Shown in pieces: positions 18,990 to 29,011 of a stretch of DNA of 64,000 bases (its first letter is position 1; the number at the start of each line of letters is the position of its first letter). Origin of the DNA: Erythrobacter crassostreae (GTDB taxonomy: Bacteria > Pseudomonadota > Alphaproteobacteria > Sphingomonadales > Sphingomonadaceae); NCBI RefSeq assembly GCF_019204045.1, contig NZ_JAGSPC010000001.1, forward strand, positions 124,001-188,000, in the 5' to 3' direction. The notes below the pieces were generated by a model. The model saw only the letters and a list, made by a program, of their open reading frames with translations, had not been told where the DNA came from and did not search any database. Position numbers and translations under genes: made by a program.

Positions 18990-20362
18990 TGGGCTGGCTC
19001 CTTCACGAGAGCTTCGAGCTCGGTGGCTAGGGTCTCGATGTCGTCTTCGGTTGTCATCTCTGTCACCGCGACAAGCAGTGCATGCTCCAGCGCTTCGACA
19101 CCTGGATAAAGCCGCCCGAGCGACACACCGCCCAATACGCCGCGATCCGCCATTCCGCGCACGATCTCGCGCGCGGGCTTGCCATCGAGCATCAGGGTGA
19201 ATTCGTTGAAGAACGCGTTGTTGAGCACTTTCACGCCCGGCACTTTGTCCAGTCGATCTGCAGCCAAACAGGCAAGCCGGTGGTTCTCTGCCGCCAGCTC
19301 CCTCATTCCGCGCTCACCCAGCAACGTCATATGGACGCTGAATGCCAGCGCACACAGACCGGAATTGGTGCAGATGTTTGAGGTCGCTTTTTCGCGGCGA
19401 ATATGTTGCTCGCGCGTGGACAGTGTCAGCACAAAACCGCGCTTGCCCTCTGCATCGGTGGTTTCTCCGCACAACCGGCCCGGCATCTGGCGCACATGTT
19501 TCGGATTTCGCACCGCGAAGAGGCCGAGATATGGCCCGCCAAATTGCAAGCCGACGCCGATTGACTGGCCTTCACCCACGACGATATCCGCTCCGAGTTC
19601 ACCCGGTGATTTGATCGAGCCCAGAGCCACCGGCTCCGTGTTTACGGCAACCAGCAAAGCGCCCTTCGCATGGGCTGCTTCGGCCACTTTGGACAAGTCA
19701 CTTACCCGGCCAAGAATGTCGGGATATTGCACTACGACGCATGATGTCTCGTCATCGATACGGCTGATCAGCCCTTCAAGGTCCGGCTCGGTCTGGATCG
19801 ATGGCGCGCTATCGGCGATCTCGTCACCCGTGAACTGCGCCATTGTCTTGACGACTTCTGAATAATGCGGGTGGAGCGCGCCGGACAAAACCGCACGTTT
19901 CCGTTTGGTAACGCGGCCAGCCATCGCCACCGCTTCCCAGCACGCCGTCGACCCATCATAAAGCGACGCGTTCGCGACTGCGCAGCCATACAGCTTTGCC
20001 ACCTGCGTTTGGAATTCAAACAGCATTTGCAGCGTGCCCTGCGCGATTTCGGGCTGATACGGGGTGTAAGCCGTCAGAAATTCGCCGCGCTGGATCACGG
20101 TATCGACGCTGGCCGGAACATGATGGCGATAGGCGCCCGCACCAAGGAAGAATGGCGCGTCACCAGCCGCCAAATTCTTGCCCGCGAGCCGTTTCATATG
20201 ACGCTCAACCGCCATTTCGCTCGCATGCATCGGCAAATCACGGATCGGGCCATCAAGCCGCGCGACTTCAGGCACATCGACAAACAGATCATCTATCGAC
20301 GACGCGCCGATTTTTGCCAGCATGTCGCTGCGATCGGTGTCAGTTAGAGGGAGGTAACGCAT
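18986..20362 (-). CDS. gcvPA: Glycine dehydrogenase (decarboxylating) subunit 1
   Basis: A 458-residue N-terminal half of the glycine decarboxylase, recognised by [32 protein letters not shown] and [14 protein letters not shown]. It lacks the PLP lysine, which is on GcvPB, as expected for the two-subunit type. AGGAGA precedes the ATG at 20362 at good spacing. A 90-base gap separates it from gcvH; it is the largest gap within the operon and contains no recognisable gene. Confidence 0.95.
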   Translation of the reverse strand: MRYLPLTDTDRSDMLAKIGASSIDDLFVDVPEVARLDGPIRDLPMHASEMAVERHMKRLAGKNLAAGDAPFFLGAGAYRHHVPASVDTVIQRGEFLTAYTPYQPEIAQGTLQMLFEFQTQVAKLYGCAVANASLYDGSTACWEAVAMAGRVTKRKRAVLSGALHPHYSEVVKTMAQFTGDEIADSAPSIQTEPDLEGLISRIDDETSCVVVQYPDILGRVSDLSKVAEAAHAKGALLVAVNTEPVALGSIKSPGELGADIVVGEGQSIGVGLQFGGPYLGLFAVRNPKHVRQMPGRLCGETTDAEGKRGFVLTLSTREQHIRREKATSNICTNSGLCALAFSVHMTLLGERGMRELAAENHRLACLAADRLDKVPGVKVLNNAFFNEFTLMLDGKPAREIVRGMADRGVLGGVSLGRLYPGVEALEHALLVAVTEMTTEDDIETLATELEALVKEPAQ

Positions 20363-20452
20363 TTGAGAGGTCTCCTAAGCCCGCTTTTTCGACTAACGGG
20401 TGCTCCGTAATTCAGCAGCTACGGTCGGCAGGAATGCCGGGATGAGCAAAAA

Positions 20453-20824
20453 TCAAAGATTGTCGACGAAAGCCTTGTAAGCCTTGTCGTCCATCAGGCC
20501 TTCGAGCTCGTCACGATCCCCGATGGTCATGCGGAAGAACCAGCCTTCTTCCTCTGGCGAGGAGTTCACGAGTGCAGGTTCATCTTCGAGAGCAGAATTG
20601 CCTTCGGTCACTTCGCCGGTGATCGGGGCGTAGACATCGCTGGCCGCTTTCACACTTTCGACAACGGCTGCATCGCCGCCCTTGTCCAACATCGCGCCGA
20701 CATCAGGCAGTTCAACAAAGACGATATCGCCCAATTGCTCCTGCGCGTAATCAGTGATGCCGACAGTGGCGCTTTCGCCTTCGACATCGATCCATTCATG
20801 TTCATCAGTGAAGTAACGCGGCAT
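20453..20824 (-). CDS. gcvH: Glycine cleavage system H protein
   Basis: A 123-residue lipoyl carrier protein of standard length. The lipoylated lysine is K59 in [14 protein letters not shown], followed by the usual GEVTEGN turn. It shuttles the aminomethyl group from the P-protein to the T-protein. It starts five bases after the gcvT stop and is second in the riboswitch-controlled operon. Confidence 0.96.
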   Translation of the reverse strand: MPRYFTDEHEWIDVEGESATVGITDYAQEQLGDIVFVELPDVGAMLDKGGDAAVVESVKAASDVYAPITGEVTEGNSALEDEPALVNSSPEEEGWFFRMTIGDRDELEGLMDDKAYKAFVDNL

Positions 20825-20829
20825 AGAAA

Positions 20830-21978
20830 TCAGCTCCCTCGGAAATAGCGGTGCGGAACAAAAGGCATAGGTGAAACGGTGGCCGGCAGGCGCTTTTTAC
20901 GCACCTCGCAGCTCAATTCTGCGCCATCGGCGGCGTGGGCTTGGTCAACGTAAGCCATCGCAATCGGCACGCCGAGCGTGGGCGAGAAACCGCCGCTGGT
21001 AACGGTGCCAACTTTGGTATCGCCTGAGTAAACTTCCGCGCCTTCGCGCGCAGGCATTCGGCCTTCGAGTGTGAGGCCAACGCGCGTTTTCGCAGTGCCA
21101 CCGGCGATCTCGCGCAAAATCCGGTCTGCGCCCAAAAAGCCGCCCTCGGTCCGGCGACGCTTGTTAATGCCGAAAATCAGACCGGCTTCGATCGGGCTAA
21201 TGTCAGGTGACAGATCATGCCCGTACAATGGCAAGCCAGCCTCCAACCGCAAACTGTCACGCGCCCCAAGGCCGATGGGCTGAACCTCGGGTTCGCTCAG
21301 GAGCAGAGTCGCAATTTCTTCTGCAGCGTCAGCAGGTATCGAAATTTCAAACCCGTCCTCACCGGTGTAGCCAGCTCGCGCAATCGTTGCGTTGTGGCCA
21401 GCAATCGAAAACTTGCCAAAGCGCATGAATGTGAGATCGGACAGCGAGTATTCGCCGGTCGCATGACGCGCCAGTGCATCAACCGCCTTTGGCCCCTGCA
21501 GCGCCAGCAAAGCGTGATCGTCCAGATGGTTGAGTGTAATCTCGTCCGGCAAATGCTCACGCAAATGGCCGATATCATCAAATTTGGTTGCGCCGTTCAC
21601 GACGAGATAAAGATGCCCCGGCCAGCGCGAAACCATCAGGTCATCCAGAACGCCGCCTTCTTCATCCAGCAGCAGCGAATAACGCTGCCGGCCCAGTTTC
21701 AACGTGGAAAGGTCAATCGGCAAGACAGCCTCAACCGCCTCATCCAATCCCTCACCGGACAGCAAAAGCTGCCCCATATGGGAAACATCAAACAGGCCCG
21801 CATTCGTGCGCGTCCATTCATGCTCCGCAACAATGCCGCCATGCTCGCCCGTATATTGAATGGGCATTTCATAGCCCGCAAACGGAACCATGCGCGCGCC
21901 CTGATCGCGGTGCCACGCATCCAGCGGCAGCTTCTCAGGCGGCATATCGTCTTGTGGTATCTCGTCGCTCAAAATCAC
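20830..21978 (-). CDS. gcvT: Glycine cleavage system T protein (aminomethyltransferase)
   Basis: A 382-residue folate-dependent aminomethyltransferase. Recognisable blocks are [35 protein letters not shown], and the C-terminal [15 protein letters not shown]. It transfers the one-carbon unit to tetrahydrofolate. The frame opens with GTG at 21978, with CGGGGA a few bases upstream; an ATG at 21945 is possible but lacks a ribosome site. It is the first gene after the tandem glycine riboswitch. Confidence 0.94.
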   Translation of the reverse strand: MILSDEIPQDDMPPEKLPLDAWHRDQGARMVPFAGYEMPIQYTGEHGGIVAEHEWTRTNAGLFDVSHMGQLLLSGEGLDEAVEAVLPIDLSTLKLGRQRYSLLLDEEGGVLDDLMVSRWPGHLYLVVNGATKFDDIGHLREHLPDEITLNHLDDHALLALQGPKAVDALARHATGEYSLSDLTFMRFGKFSIAGHNATIARAGYTGEDGFEISIPADAAEEIATLLLSEPEVQPIGLGARDSLRLEAGLPLYGHDLSPDISPIEAGLIFGINKRRRTEGGFLGADRILREIAGGTAKTRVGLTLEGRMPAREGAEVYSGDTKVGTVTSGGFSPTLGVPIAMAYVDQAHAADGAELSCEVRKKRLPATVSPMPFVPHRYFRGS

Positions 21979-22023
21979 TGTTCCCCGAACAAGAATCCAA
22001 CGCGCCGGACGGCACGCTGTTCC

Positions 22024-22222
22024 TGCCCCCTCTGTCGGGAAACCTGAGAGCTTCAGTCAAACGAATTGATCCGCCTAACCTTCCCCTTCGGTGGTGATTG
22101 CAGCTGACTGCAATCACGCTTTCCAGAGTGCCTATGCCTCGCGCGGTCCGTTTGCCTGAGAGTTTCCGGGGCGGTTGCTCCTTCGGCGCCGTGCTTGATT
22201 GCTCAAACCAGTCTCTCCCGCG
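22024..22222 (-). promoter_or_regulatory. Tandem glycine riboswitch upstream of gcvT
   Basis: On the minus strand two consecutive glycine aptamers can be read. The first begins GGGAGAGAC (22219-22211), contains GCGCCGAAGGAGCAA and AACTCTCAGGCAAACGGAC, and closes near CACTCTGGA. The second begins near 22120, contains ACCGAAGGGGAA and GCTCTCAGG, and ends about 22025 with GACAGAGGGGG. These are the conserved glycine-riboswitch core elements. About 45 bases lie between the second aptamer and the gcvT start, too short for a clear terminator, so translational control or antitermination within that stretch is likely. Glycine binding should raise expression of the gcv operon. Confidence 0.93.
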
Positions 22223-22379
22223 AAAGACGCCGGAATCACACCCGGCAGGCACGACTCGTTTTGCGGATGCGAAGGCATACGTCAATCGCCGGTTGCGCTG
22301 ACTCGCAAAAGTTCGGGGAAAGCGTGTAAGATTCGTGCGGAAGGCCGTCAGAATCCTGCTTGGAAACTTAAACAGGCTC

Positions 22380-23309
22380 TCAGGACTGAGTTATGCCGAT
22401 CAAATAGAAAGCAGACAGTGCGATCCACAGCCCGCCTGCCGTCTTGAGCTTGCGCGGTCCGAGCCACAACGCGATCGGCCGAGCGAGCAATGCGCCCAAC
22501 ATAGCGCCCGGGGCCGCCAACAGGACAATATCCCACGCTATAATGCCCGCATGCACATTCACCACGGTGCCCGCCACCATGCTGATTGAAGATATAACGC
22601 AGGCTGTGCCAACGGCGAGCACCATCGGGAAATGCCGCAAGAACAGATAGAACGCGACCAACTCCCCGATCCCGACAGAGAACAACGCCGTGATGAAGCC
22701 GCCCGGGATCGAAAGTCCGGCGAGAACCACAAGGTCCAACCGGCTCAGGTTCCGCCGCTCGGGCGCATCACGGTTCACAGTCCATGTCGCAATGATCAGC
22801 GCAAAGCCGAGGGCAATCGAAAATCCTTTATAGGCGAGCAGGATTGTTCGCCCTTCGATTTGGACGAACACTTGGGTGACCAATTGCAAGGGCAATGAGA
22901 TCGCGAGCACCAACAGGCATGTGATGGCATAATCCCGATACCGCACCGATGCCTCGTTTGAATGTTCAGCCGTTTCTGGCTGATGGAGTAACCGGTCTGT
23001 CCAGCGAAGCGCGCCGACACTCATTCCGAAAGCCTGAATGCCCATCGAAATCGCGGTTATCCGGATCGGATCAAGCTGCCAGTCGGACAGGTCGCGCAGC
23101 GCATTGAAAACCGGAATGAACACCACTCCGCCGCCCGTGCCGCTGGCATTGGCGATAATTGCGCCAACAACGCCCACAGCAGGTACAAACCAAAGGTAGG
23201 CCCATTGGTCGTAATCCTTCGGCACCGACCAGAATGTCAGCGCATAGGCCAGAACCAGCCCGGCGATGCCCAACCATAGAAGCCGGGAAGCGTGCGTTTG
23301 GGTGCGCAC
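22380..23309 (-). CDS. TSUP family membrane permease (TauE/SafE, sulfite-exporter-like)
   Basis: A 309-residue protein with about eight membrane segments. The first repeat has ANASGTGGGVVFIPVFNAL and the second GLSIPGGFITALFSVGIGELVAFYL, the two TSUP signature regions. TSUP members move sulfite, sulfoacetate, organosulfonates or related anions. It opens with GTG at 23309, ten bases after the metH stop, and so lies at the end of the methionine operon. A sulfur-compound role is therefore plausible but unproven. Confidence 0.83.
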   Translation of the reverse strand: MRTQTHASRLLWLGIAGLVLAYALTFWSVPKDYDQWAYLWFVPAVGVVGAIIANASGTGGGVVFIPVFNALRDLSDWQLDPIRITAISMGIQAFGMSVGALRWTDRLLHQPETAEHSNEASVRYRDYAITCLLVLAISLPLQLVTQVFVQIEGRTILLAYKGFSIALGFALIIATWTVNRDAPERRNLSRLDLVVLAGLSIPGGFITALFSVGIGELVAFYLFLRHFPMVLAVGTACVISSISMVAGTVVNVHAGIIAWDIVLLAAPGAMLGALLARPIALWLGPRKLKTAGGLWIALSAFYLIGITQS

Positions 23310-23318
23310 CGCTGAACT

Positions 23319-25949
23319 CTAATCGAGGTTGGGCCGTAGCCAGCGCTCGGCCGTTTCCAGATCAACTCCGCGCCGCGTCGCATATTCCTCAAGCTGGTCC
23401 CGGCCCACACGTGCCACACCGAAATATTCCGATTCCGGATGGCCAAAGTAAAAGCCGGATACAGCAGCGGTCGGCCACATGGCGAAGCTTTCGGTCAAGG
23501 TCAGCCCGACATTCTGCTCCGCTTCGAGCAGTTCGAACAAGATCGGTTTGAGCGAGTGATCCGGGCACGCTGGATAGCCCGGTGCAGGGCGAATTCCGCG
23601 ATATTGCTCTTTGATCAGCGCTTCGTTGGTGAGCTGTTCACCGGGCGCATAGCCCCATAGATCAACCCGGACATGCTGATGCAGGCGCTCTGCAAAGGCT
23701 TCCGCAAAACGGTCAGCCAGAGCCTTTAGGAGGATGTCAGAATAGTCATCCTTGTCCGCCTGAAAGCGCGCAATATGCGGCTCGATCCCGTGGATGCCCA
23801 CGGCAAAGCCGCCAATCCAGTCTCCATCAGGATCGATAAAATCGGCAAGGCACATATTGGCGCGGTCGCGGCTTTTCTTCACTTGTTGGCGCAGGAATGG
23901 CAGCGTCACGTGCTCTTCGCGCCGAACGCGGTGGATGGTCACATCATCGCCATCGCGCGCGCACGGCCACAGGCCCGCAACACCGCGCGCTGTTAGCCAT
24001 TTCTCGCCAATGATCTGATCCAGCATCGCATTGGCATCATCGAATAACTGGCTGGCGGTTTCCCCCACCACATCATCTGTCAGAATGGCCGGATAATTGC
24101 CGTGCAATTCCCATGCGCGGAAGAACGGCGTCCAGTCGATGCACTGGCGTAGATCGGCAAGGTTCCAATCATCATAGACATGCACGCCCGGCTTCAATGG
24201 CGGCGCAGGTTTGTCACTGTAAAACGGATCATAATTGTTGGCGCGCGCTTCCTCGATAGAAAGCAACACGCTGGGTGATTTGCCTGCGCGTGCTGCGCGC
24301 GTTTTCTCGTATTCGGCAGCGGTTTCTGCTACGAAATCATCGCGCTGTGTGTCCGACAACAGTTTAGAGGCGACACCGACGGCGCGGCTCGCGTCGAGAA
24401 CGTGGATGACCGGGCCGTCGTAATTCGGATCGATTTTCAGCGCGGTGTGCACCTTGCTGGTGGTCGCCCCGCCGATCAGAAGCGGCATCGTCATTTCAGC
24501 GCGCTGCATTTCTTCGGCAACGGTCACCATCTCGTCCAGCGAAGGAGTGATCAGGCCGGATAGCCCAATCATATCGGCGTTCTCTTCTTTGGCCACTTCA
24601 AGGATTTTCGGCCACGGCACCATTACGCCAAGGTCGATCACATCATACCCGTTGCACTGCAAAACCACGCCAACGATGTTTTTGCCGATATCGTGCACGT
24701 CACCTTTGACCGTAGCCATGATGACCTTGCCTTTGGCCTTGCGCTGCGATTCAGGAAGCAGGTCCTTTTCCGCTTCGATAAAGGGAATGAGGTGCGCGAC
24801 CGCTTTTTTCATCACGCGCGCGGATTTCACGACCTGCGGCAGGAACATCTTGCCGCTGCCGAACAGGTCGCCGACGACATTCATGCCATCCATAAGCGGG
24901 CCTTCGATCACTTCGATAGGCCGCCCGCCATCCTCATCGATCGCGCTGCGCATTTCTTCTGTGTCATCGACGATATGCGCATCGATGCCTTTGACGAGCG
25001 CGTGCTCCAGCCGCTTGCGCACTTCCCAGCCGCGCCATTCCTCGGCTGCTTTTTCGTCGGCGACGGATTTGCCTTTGTAGCTTTCGGCAAGGTCGATCAG
25101 TCGCTCGGTCGCATCGTCCCGGCGCATCAGGATCACATCCTCGCACGCATCGCGCAATTCGGGATCGATCGTGTCATACACATCAAGCTGGCCGGCATTG
25201 ACGATGGCCATGTCCAAGCCCGCCGGAATGGCGTGATAAAGGAACACAGAATGCATCGCGCGGCGCACAGTTTCATTGCCGCGGAAGCTGAAAGAGAGGT
25301 TGGAAAGGCCGCCGCTTGTTTTGGCGTGCGGGCATTGCGCTTTGATTTCCTGCACCGCTTCGATGAAGTCCAGACCGTAACGGTTGTGTTCTTCGATGCC
25401 GGTGGCGACCGCAAAAATGTTGGGATCGAAAATGATGTCTTCAGGCGGAAACCCGATACCGACAAGCAGGTCATAGGCGCGTTTGCAGATTTCGACCTTG
25501 CGCTCTTTTGTGTCAGCTTGCCCCACAGTATCGAACGCCATGATCACAACAGCCGCACCGTACGCCATGCATTTGCGTGCGTGCTCCAGGAAAGGCTCCT
25601 CGCCTTCCTTCATGCTGATTGAGTTCACAATCGGCTTACCGGAAACGCATTTCAGGCCCGCTTCGATCACGTCCCATTTGGAACTGTCGATCATAACCGG
25701 CACGCGGGCAATATCCGGCTCGGCTGCGATCAATTTGAGGAAGGTCGTCATCGCATGCTCGGCGTCGAGCAAGCCTTCGTCCATGTTGACGTCAATCACC
25801 TGCGCGCCGTTTTCGACCTGCTGGCGCGCGACCTCGACAGCGGCGGTGTAATCATCCGCCATGATCAGTTTCTTAAACCGGGCAGAGCCGGTCACATTGG
25901 TGCGCTCACCGATATTGATGAAGCGCGCGCTGCTCTTTTGCTCTGACAT
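23319..25949 (-). CDS. metH: Cobalamin-dependent methionine synthase, folate/B12/activation part
   Basis: An 876-residue protein covering the C-terminal two thirds of MetH. The pterin-binding domain comes first ([29 protein letters not shown]). The cobalamin domain follows, with the axial His in [15 protein letters not shown]. The SAM-binding reactivation domain is last ([24 protein letters not shown]). It transfers methyl from 5-methyl-THF through cobalamin to homocysteine bound on the partner protein at 25949-26995. The two reading frames overlap by one base (TGATG), and this split form is usual in sphingomonads, so it is not a frameshift. Confidence 0.95.
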   Translation of the reverse strand: MSEQKSSARFINIGERTNVTGSARFKKLIMADDYTAAVEVARQQVENGAQVIDVNMDEGLLDAEHAMTTFLKLIAAEPDIARVPVMIDSSKWDVIEAGLKCVSGKPIVNSISMKEGEEPFLEHARKCMAYGAAVVIMAFDTVGQADTKERKVEICKRAYDLLVGIGFPPEDIIFDPNIFAVATGIEEHNRYGLDFIEAVQEIKAQCPHAKTSGGLSNLSFSFRGNETVRRAMHSVFLYHAIPAGLDMAIVNAGQLDVYDTIDPELRDACEDVILMRRDDATERLIDLAESYKGKSVADEKAAEEWRGWEVRKRLEHALVKGIDAHIVDDTEEMRSAIDEDGGRPIEVIEGPLMDGMNVVGDLFGSGKMFLPQVVKSARVMKKAVAHLIPFIEAEKDLLPESQRKAKGKVIMATVKGDVHDIGKNIVGVVLQCNGYDVIDLGVMVPWPKILEVAKEENADMIGLSGLITPSLDEMVTVAEEMQRAEMTMPLLIGGATTSKVHTALKIDPNYDGPVIHVLDASRAVGVASKLLSDTQRDDFVAETAAEYEKTRAARAGKSPSVLLSIEEARANNYDPFYSDKPAPPLKPGVHVYDDWNLADLRQCIDWTPFFRAWELHGNYPAILTDDVVGETASQLFDDANAMLDQIIGEKWLTARGVAGLWPCARDGDDVTIHRVRREEHVTLPFLRQQVKKSRDRANMCLADFIDPDGDWIGGFAVGIHGIEPHIARFQADKDDYSDILLKALADRFAEAFAERLHQHVRVDLWGYAPGEQLTNEALIKEQYRGIRPAPGYPACPDHSLKPILFELLEAEQNVGLTLTESFAMWPTAAVSGFYFGHPESEYFGVARVGRDQLEEYATRRGVDLETAERWLRPNLD

Positions 25950-26995
25950 CAGGCCGCCACCACAAACGGCTCAAGTCCGGCGAGGCGCATCGCTGAATTG
26001 TCCTCTGGGATTGTGCGCGGCGGCAGGCCTTTTACAGCCTCCGCAATTGCCTTGATGTGCGCAGGCGACGAGCCACAGCATCCGCCAAGGATATTGGCCT
26101 GACCGTTCGCGGCCCATAGTTTTACGAGACCCGCTGTGGTTTCGGGCATTTCGTCGTACTCACCCAGTTCGTTGGGTAGGCCCGCATTCGGATATGCCAT
26201 CAACAAAGTGTCCGCGATCCCGGAAAGCGATTGGATATGCGGGCGCAATTGATCGGCGCCAAAGCTGCAATTGAGGCCGATTGTGATCGGGTTTGCGTGG
26301 CGTACAGCGTACCAAAACGCCTCAACCGTGTGGCCGGACAGATTGCGACCGGACAGGTCGGTAAGTGTCATCGAAATCATCACAGGCACTTCGCGGCCAA
26401 GGTCATTCTCAAGCTGTTTGACCGCCATAATGCCCGCTTTGGCATTGAGCGTATCAAACACTGTTTCGATCAGGATGAAATCGCATCCGCCTTCGATCAG
26501 CGCGGCGGCTTGTTCTTTGTAGACCGCCGTCAGTTCATCAAAGTCGATCTCTCGAAAACCGGGGTCTTCGACATCCGGGCTGAGCGAGAGGGTTTTGTTG
26601 GTTGGTCCGATCGCGCCTGCGACAAAGCGGGGTTTGCCGTCTTTTGCTTCATACTCATCGGCCAATGCGCGTGCGATCTTGCCGCTTGCGATGTTGATCG
26701 CTGCGACCTGATTTTCGGCAGCATAGTCAGCCTGACTGATCCGGTTGGCCGAGAATGTGTTGGTCGAGACAACATCCGATCCCGCATCCAGATAAGCGCG
26801 GGTGATGTCCTTGATCACATCGGGCCGCGTTAACGCGAGAATATCGTTGTTACCCTTCTGATCCGCTTTCAAGCCAAGATCACCAGCGTAATCTTCTTCG
26901 GTCAGCTTGCGCTCTTGAATCTGCGTGCCGAATGCTCCGTCAGATATCAAAACGCGTTCGGCGGCAGCAGCGTGAAGACGCGCGCGGGCGCTCAT
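25949..26995 (-). CDS. Homocysteine S-methyltransferase subunit of split methionine synthase
   Basis: A 348-residue homocysteine-binding domain equal to the N-terminal third of MetH. Zinc ligands are the Cys in LNCSFGADQ and the pair in [12 protein letters not shown]. The opening [16 protein letters not shown] is typical. The ATG at 26995 forms ATGA with the metF stop, which favours it over a longer in-frame opening at 27112. It must work together with the folate/B12 part encoded immediately downstream. Zn-activated homocysteine would attack methylcobalamin. Confidence 0.94.
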   Translation of the reverse strand: MSARARLHAAAAERVLISDGAFGTQIQERKLTEEDYAGDLGLKADQKGNNDILALTRPDVIKDITRAYLDAGSDVVSTNTFSANRISQADYAAENQVAAINIASGKIARALADEYEAKDGKPRFVAGAIGPTNKTLSLSPDVEDPGFREIDFDELTAVYKEQAAALIEGGCDFILIETVFDTLNAKAGIMAVKQLENDLGREVPVMISMTLTDLSGRNLSGHTVEAFWYAVRHANPITIGLNCSFGADQLRPHIQSLSGIADTLLMAYPNAGLPNELGEYDEMPETTAGLVKLWAANGQANILGGCCGSSPAHIKAIAEAVKGLPPRTIPEDNSAMRLAGLEPFVVAA

Positions 26996-27921
26996 GCCGG
27001 GCCTCCAACAGGGCGTTTGCCAAGCATGTGGCAGATCGCATAACTCAGCTCGGCCCGGTTGAGTGTGTAGAAATGGAAATTGCGCTCGCCGCCTGCGTAA
27101 AGCTTGCGGCAAAGCTCTGCAGCGATTGTTGCGGAAACCAACTGGCGCGCGGCCGGGCGTTCATCGAGGCCATCAAACAGCCCTTTCATCCAGCCCGGAA
27201 TCTCTGTGCCGCACATGCCCGACATACGCTGGACCGCGGCAAAGCTCATAACCGGCATAATGCCCGGTACAATTTCCGCATCAATCCCTGCCGCCGCGAC
27301 ATCATCGCGGAAACGGAAGAAGCATTCGGGATCGAAGAAAAACTGAGTGATCGCGCGGTCAGCACCGGCATCAAACTTGGCTTTGAGATTGTCGATATCA
27401 GCCTGCGCATCAGGAGAATCTGGATGGACTTCGGGATAGGCCGCGACCGATATTTCAAAGTCCGCGACCTTCTTCAATCCGGCAATAAGATCGGCTGCGT
27501 TCGCGTATCCGCCGGGATGCGGCTTGTATTGCTGCGAACCATCCGGCGCATCGCCGCGCAACGCGACAATGTGGCGAATTCCTTCAGCCCAATAATGGCG
27601 GGCAACCTCGTCCACTTCTTCCTTTGTCGCGTTGACGCAGGTCAGATGCGCGGCCGCCGGAATTTTTGCCTCGTTCTGAATACGAACAACTTGCTCATGA
27701 GTCCGCTCACGCGTTGACCCGCCCGCACCGTAGGTGACCGACACGAAACGCGGGCCCAGCGGTCCGAGAGTCGCGACGCTGTCCCACAATGTCTGCGCCA
27801 TCTTCTCGTTCTTGGGCGGGAAAAATTCGAAACTGATGTCGATATCGCCGGGGAGATCGGAAAACAGTGGCGCATTCAGGGCCGTTTTCGCTTCCTGAAG
27901 CTGGTCGAGTGTTGGGGTCAT
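26992..27921 (-). CDS. metF: 5,10-methylenetetrahydrofolate reductase
   Basis: A 309-residue FAD enzyme of normal bacterial length. Recognisable blocks are SFEFFPPKNEKM near residues 30-41, SVTYGAGGSTRERT, HLTCVNATKEE, VALRGDAPDG and ITQFFFDPECFFRFRD. It makes 5-methyl-THF, the methyl donor for the methionine synthase genes that follow. It lies 23 bases after the regulator gene and overlaps the next gene by ATGA, so all four genes should be co-transcribed. Confidence 0.95.
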   Translation of the reverse strand: MTPTLDQLQEAKTALNAPLFSDLPGDIDISFEFFPPKNEKMAQTLWDSVATLGPLGPRFVSVTYGAGGSTRERTHEQVVRIQNEAKIPAAAHLTCVNATKEEVDEVARHYWAEGIRHIVALRGDAPDGSQQYKPHPGGYANAADLIAGLKKVADFEISVAAYPEVHPDSPDAQADIDNLKAKFDAGADRAITQFFFDPECFFRFRDDVAAAGIDAEIVPGIMPVMSFAAVQRMSGMCGTEIPGWMKGLFDGLDERPAARQLVSATIAAELCRKLYAGGERNFHFYTLNRAELSYAICHMLGKRPVGGPA

Positions 27922-27944
27922 TGGGGGTGCTCTTTGGCAGGTGT

Positions 27945-28916
27945 TTAGAGGTTTTGCGGGGCCGGCACGTCGCGCCTTTTCCCAATCCAGATTTTGACGA
28001 CAAGTTCCCCGCCATCCAAAGCAATCGGATCGCGTGCGGAAAAACCCGCACTGCGCAGGAGGTCGCGCATTTGCCGGTCTGAGAAACCAAGGCGGGCGTG
28101 CTGGTGACGGGTGCGAAGTTCTTCACGGTCATGGTTGGCGAAATCGACGATGGCGATCCGCCCTCCAGTGCGGGTGACACGCGCGGCCTCAGCCAAAGGG
28201 ATCGCGGGATCTTGCGCGAAATGGAGCACCTGATGCAGCAGCACAGTGTCGAAACTCGCATCAGGAAGAGGAAGTTCAGCAAAATCGCCCTGAACAAGCT
28301 CGATCTGAGCAGCGGGCAAATGCTGAAGTTTCGCACGGGCAATGCGCAACATCTCAAGATTTTTGTCGAGCGCAACAACGTGATCTGCGTCTTTGGCAAA
28401 GAACTCCGCCATCCGGCCGGTACCGGTGCCGATATCGAGTGTGGCACCCAGCGGCGCATTGGAAAGAGCTTTGCCAAGCTGTTCTTCAACCTGCGCGTCC
28501 GGACTGTGGAGGGCGCGCAAATCATCCCATTCACCGGCGTGCTGGGCAAAATAGGTTTCGGCTGATTGCTCGCGTGCGTCGCGGATTGCCGCCAGTTTGC
28601 GCCGGTCGCTTTCGCAGACTTGCGCAAATTCTGCGTCTTCGCGCTCTACCACGGCAAGCACATGCTCGAGAGCTGCCACAATAGGGTTGGCCTGATCGGA
28701 GCCGCCGGTTGACCGCAGGAAAACCCAACTGCCTTCACGGCGTCTTTCCGCTATTCCGGCATCGCACAGAATGCCAACATGGCGCGAAACGCGTGGTTGG
28801 CTCTGACCGAGAGCCTGGGCCAGTTCACCCACTGCAAGCTCCATCGTCCCGAGCAAGCGAGCAATCCGCAGGCGGGTCGGGTCAGCCAATGCTTTGAAGA
28901 TCGTATCGACGGCCAT
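27945..28916 (-). CDS. ArsR-family regulator fused to SAM-dependent methyltransferase-like domain (SahR-like)
   Basis: A 323-residue two-domain protein. Residues 1-85 form an ArsR winged helix (PTRLRIARLLG, ELAQALGQSQPRVSRHVGIL). Residues ~115-315 form a class I methyltransferase fold with SAM motif DIGTGTGR (161-168) and VVALDKNLEML. The metal-binding CxC of classic ArsR proteins is absent. ArsR-family SahR proteins are known to sense S-adenosylhomocysteine and control SAM-cycle genes in Proteobacteria. The fused domain and the metF/metH operon downstream fit that role. The methyltransferase domain may sense ligand and not catalyse. No ribosome site is visible before the ATG. Confidence 0.85.
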   Translation of the reverse strand: MAVDTIFKALADPTRLRIARLLGTMELAVGELAQALGQSQPRVSRHVGILCDAGIAERRREGSWVFLRSTGGSDQANPIVAALEHVLAVVEREDAEFAQVCESDRRKLAAIRDAREQSAETYFAQHAGEWDDLRALHSPDAQVEEQLGKALSNAPLGATLDIGTGTGRMAEFFAKDADHVVALDKNLEMLRIARAKLQHLPAAQIELVQGDFAELPLPDASFDTVLLHQVLHFAQDPAIPLAEAARVTRTGGRIAIVDFANHDREELRTRHQHARLGFSDRQMRDLLRSAGFSARDPIALDGGELVVKIWIGKRRDVPAPQNL

Positions 28917-28923
28917 ACGGACG

Positions 28924-28945
28924 GATATAAAGATATTTTTATATC
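28924..28945. promoter_or_regulatory. 22-bp palindromic operator, probable SahR-like autoregulatory site
   Basis: The half-sites GATATAAA and TTTATATC flank a central ATAT; 20 of 22 positions obey dyad symmetry. The site begins eight bases before the regulator's ATG. On the minus strand a TTGACG -35 (28959-28954) and a TATCTT -10 (28935-28930), 18 bases apart, place the -10 inside the palindrome. Bound regulator would block its own operon. The predicted transcription start lies only about six bases before the ATG, which explains the missing ribosome site. Confidence 0.75.
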
Positions 28946-29011
28946 TGTAAATGCGTCAAATGGGCAAACGCACTTGCAATATTTCACACGCGAGCGGAAA
29001 CGGCGAAGGTT

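Noticed and set aside
17400..20362. Apparent broken gcvP
   Set aside because: Two-subunit GcvPA/GcvPB is a normal arrangement, and the subunits overlap by four bases with all motifs present.
23319..26995. Apparent frameshift splitting metH
   Set aside because: The two parts overlap as TGATG, each has an intact domain set, and a split methionine synthase is usual in sphingomonads.
28917..29011. SAM or SAH riboswitch before the methionine operon
   Set aside because: The predicted leader is only a few bases long and no aptamer core is visible; the palindrome explains regulation better.
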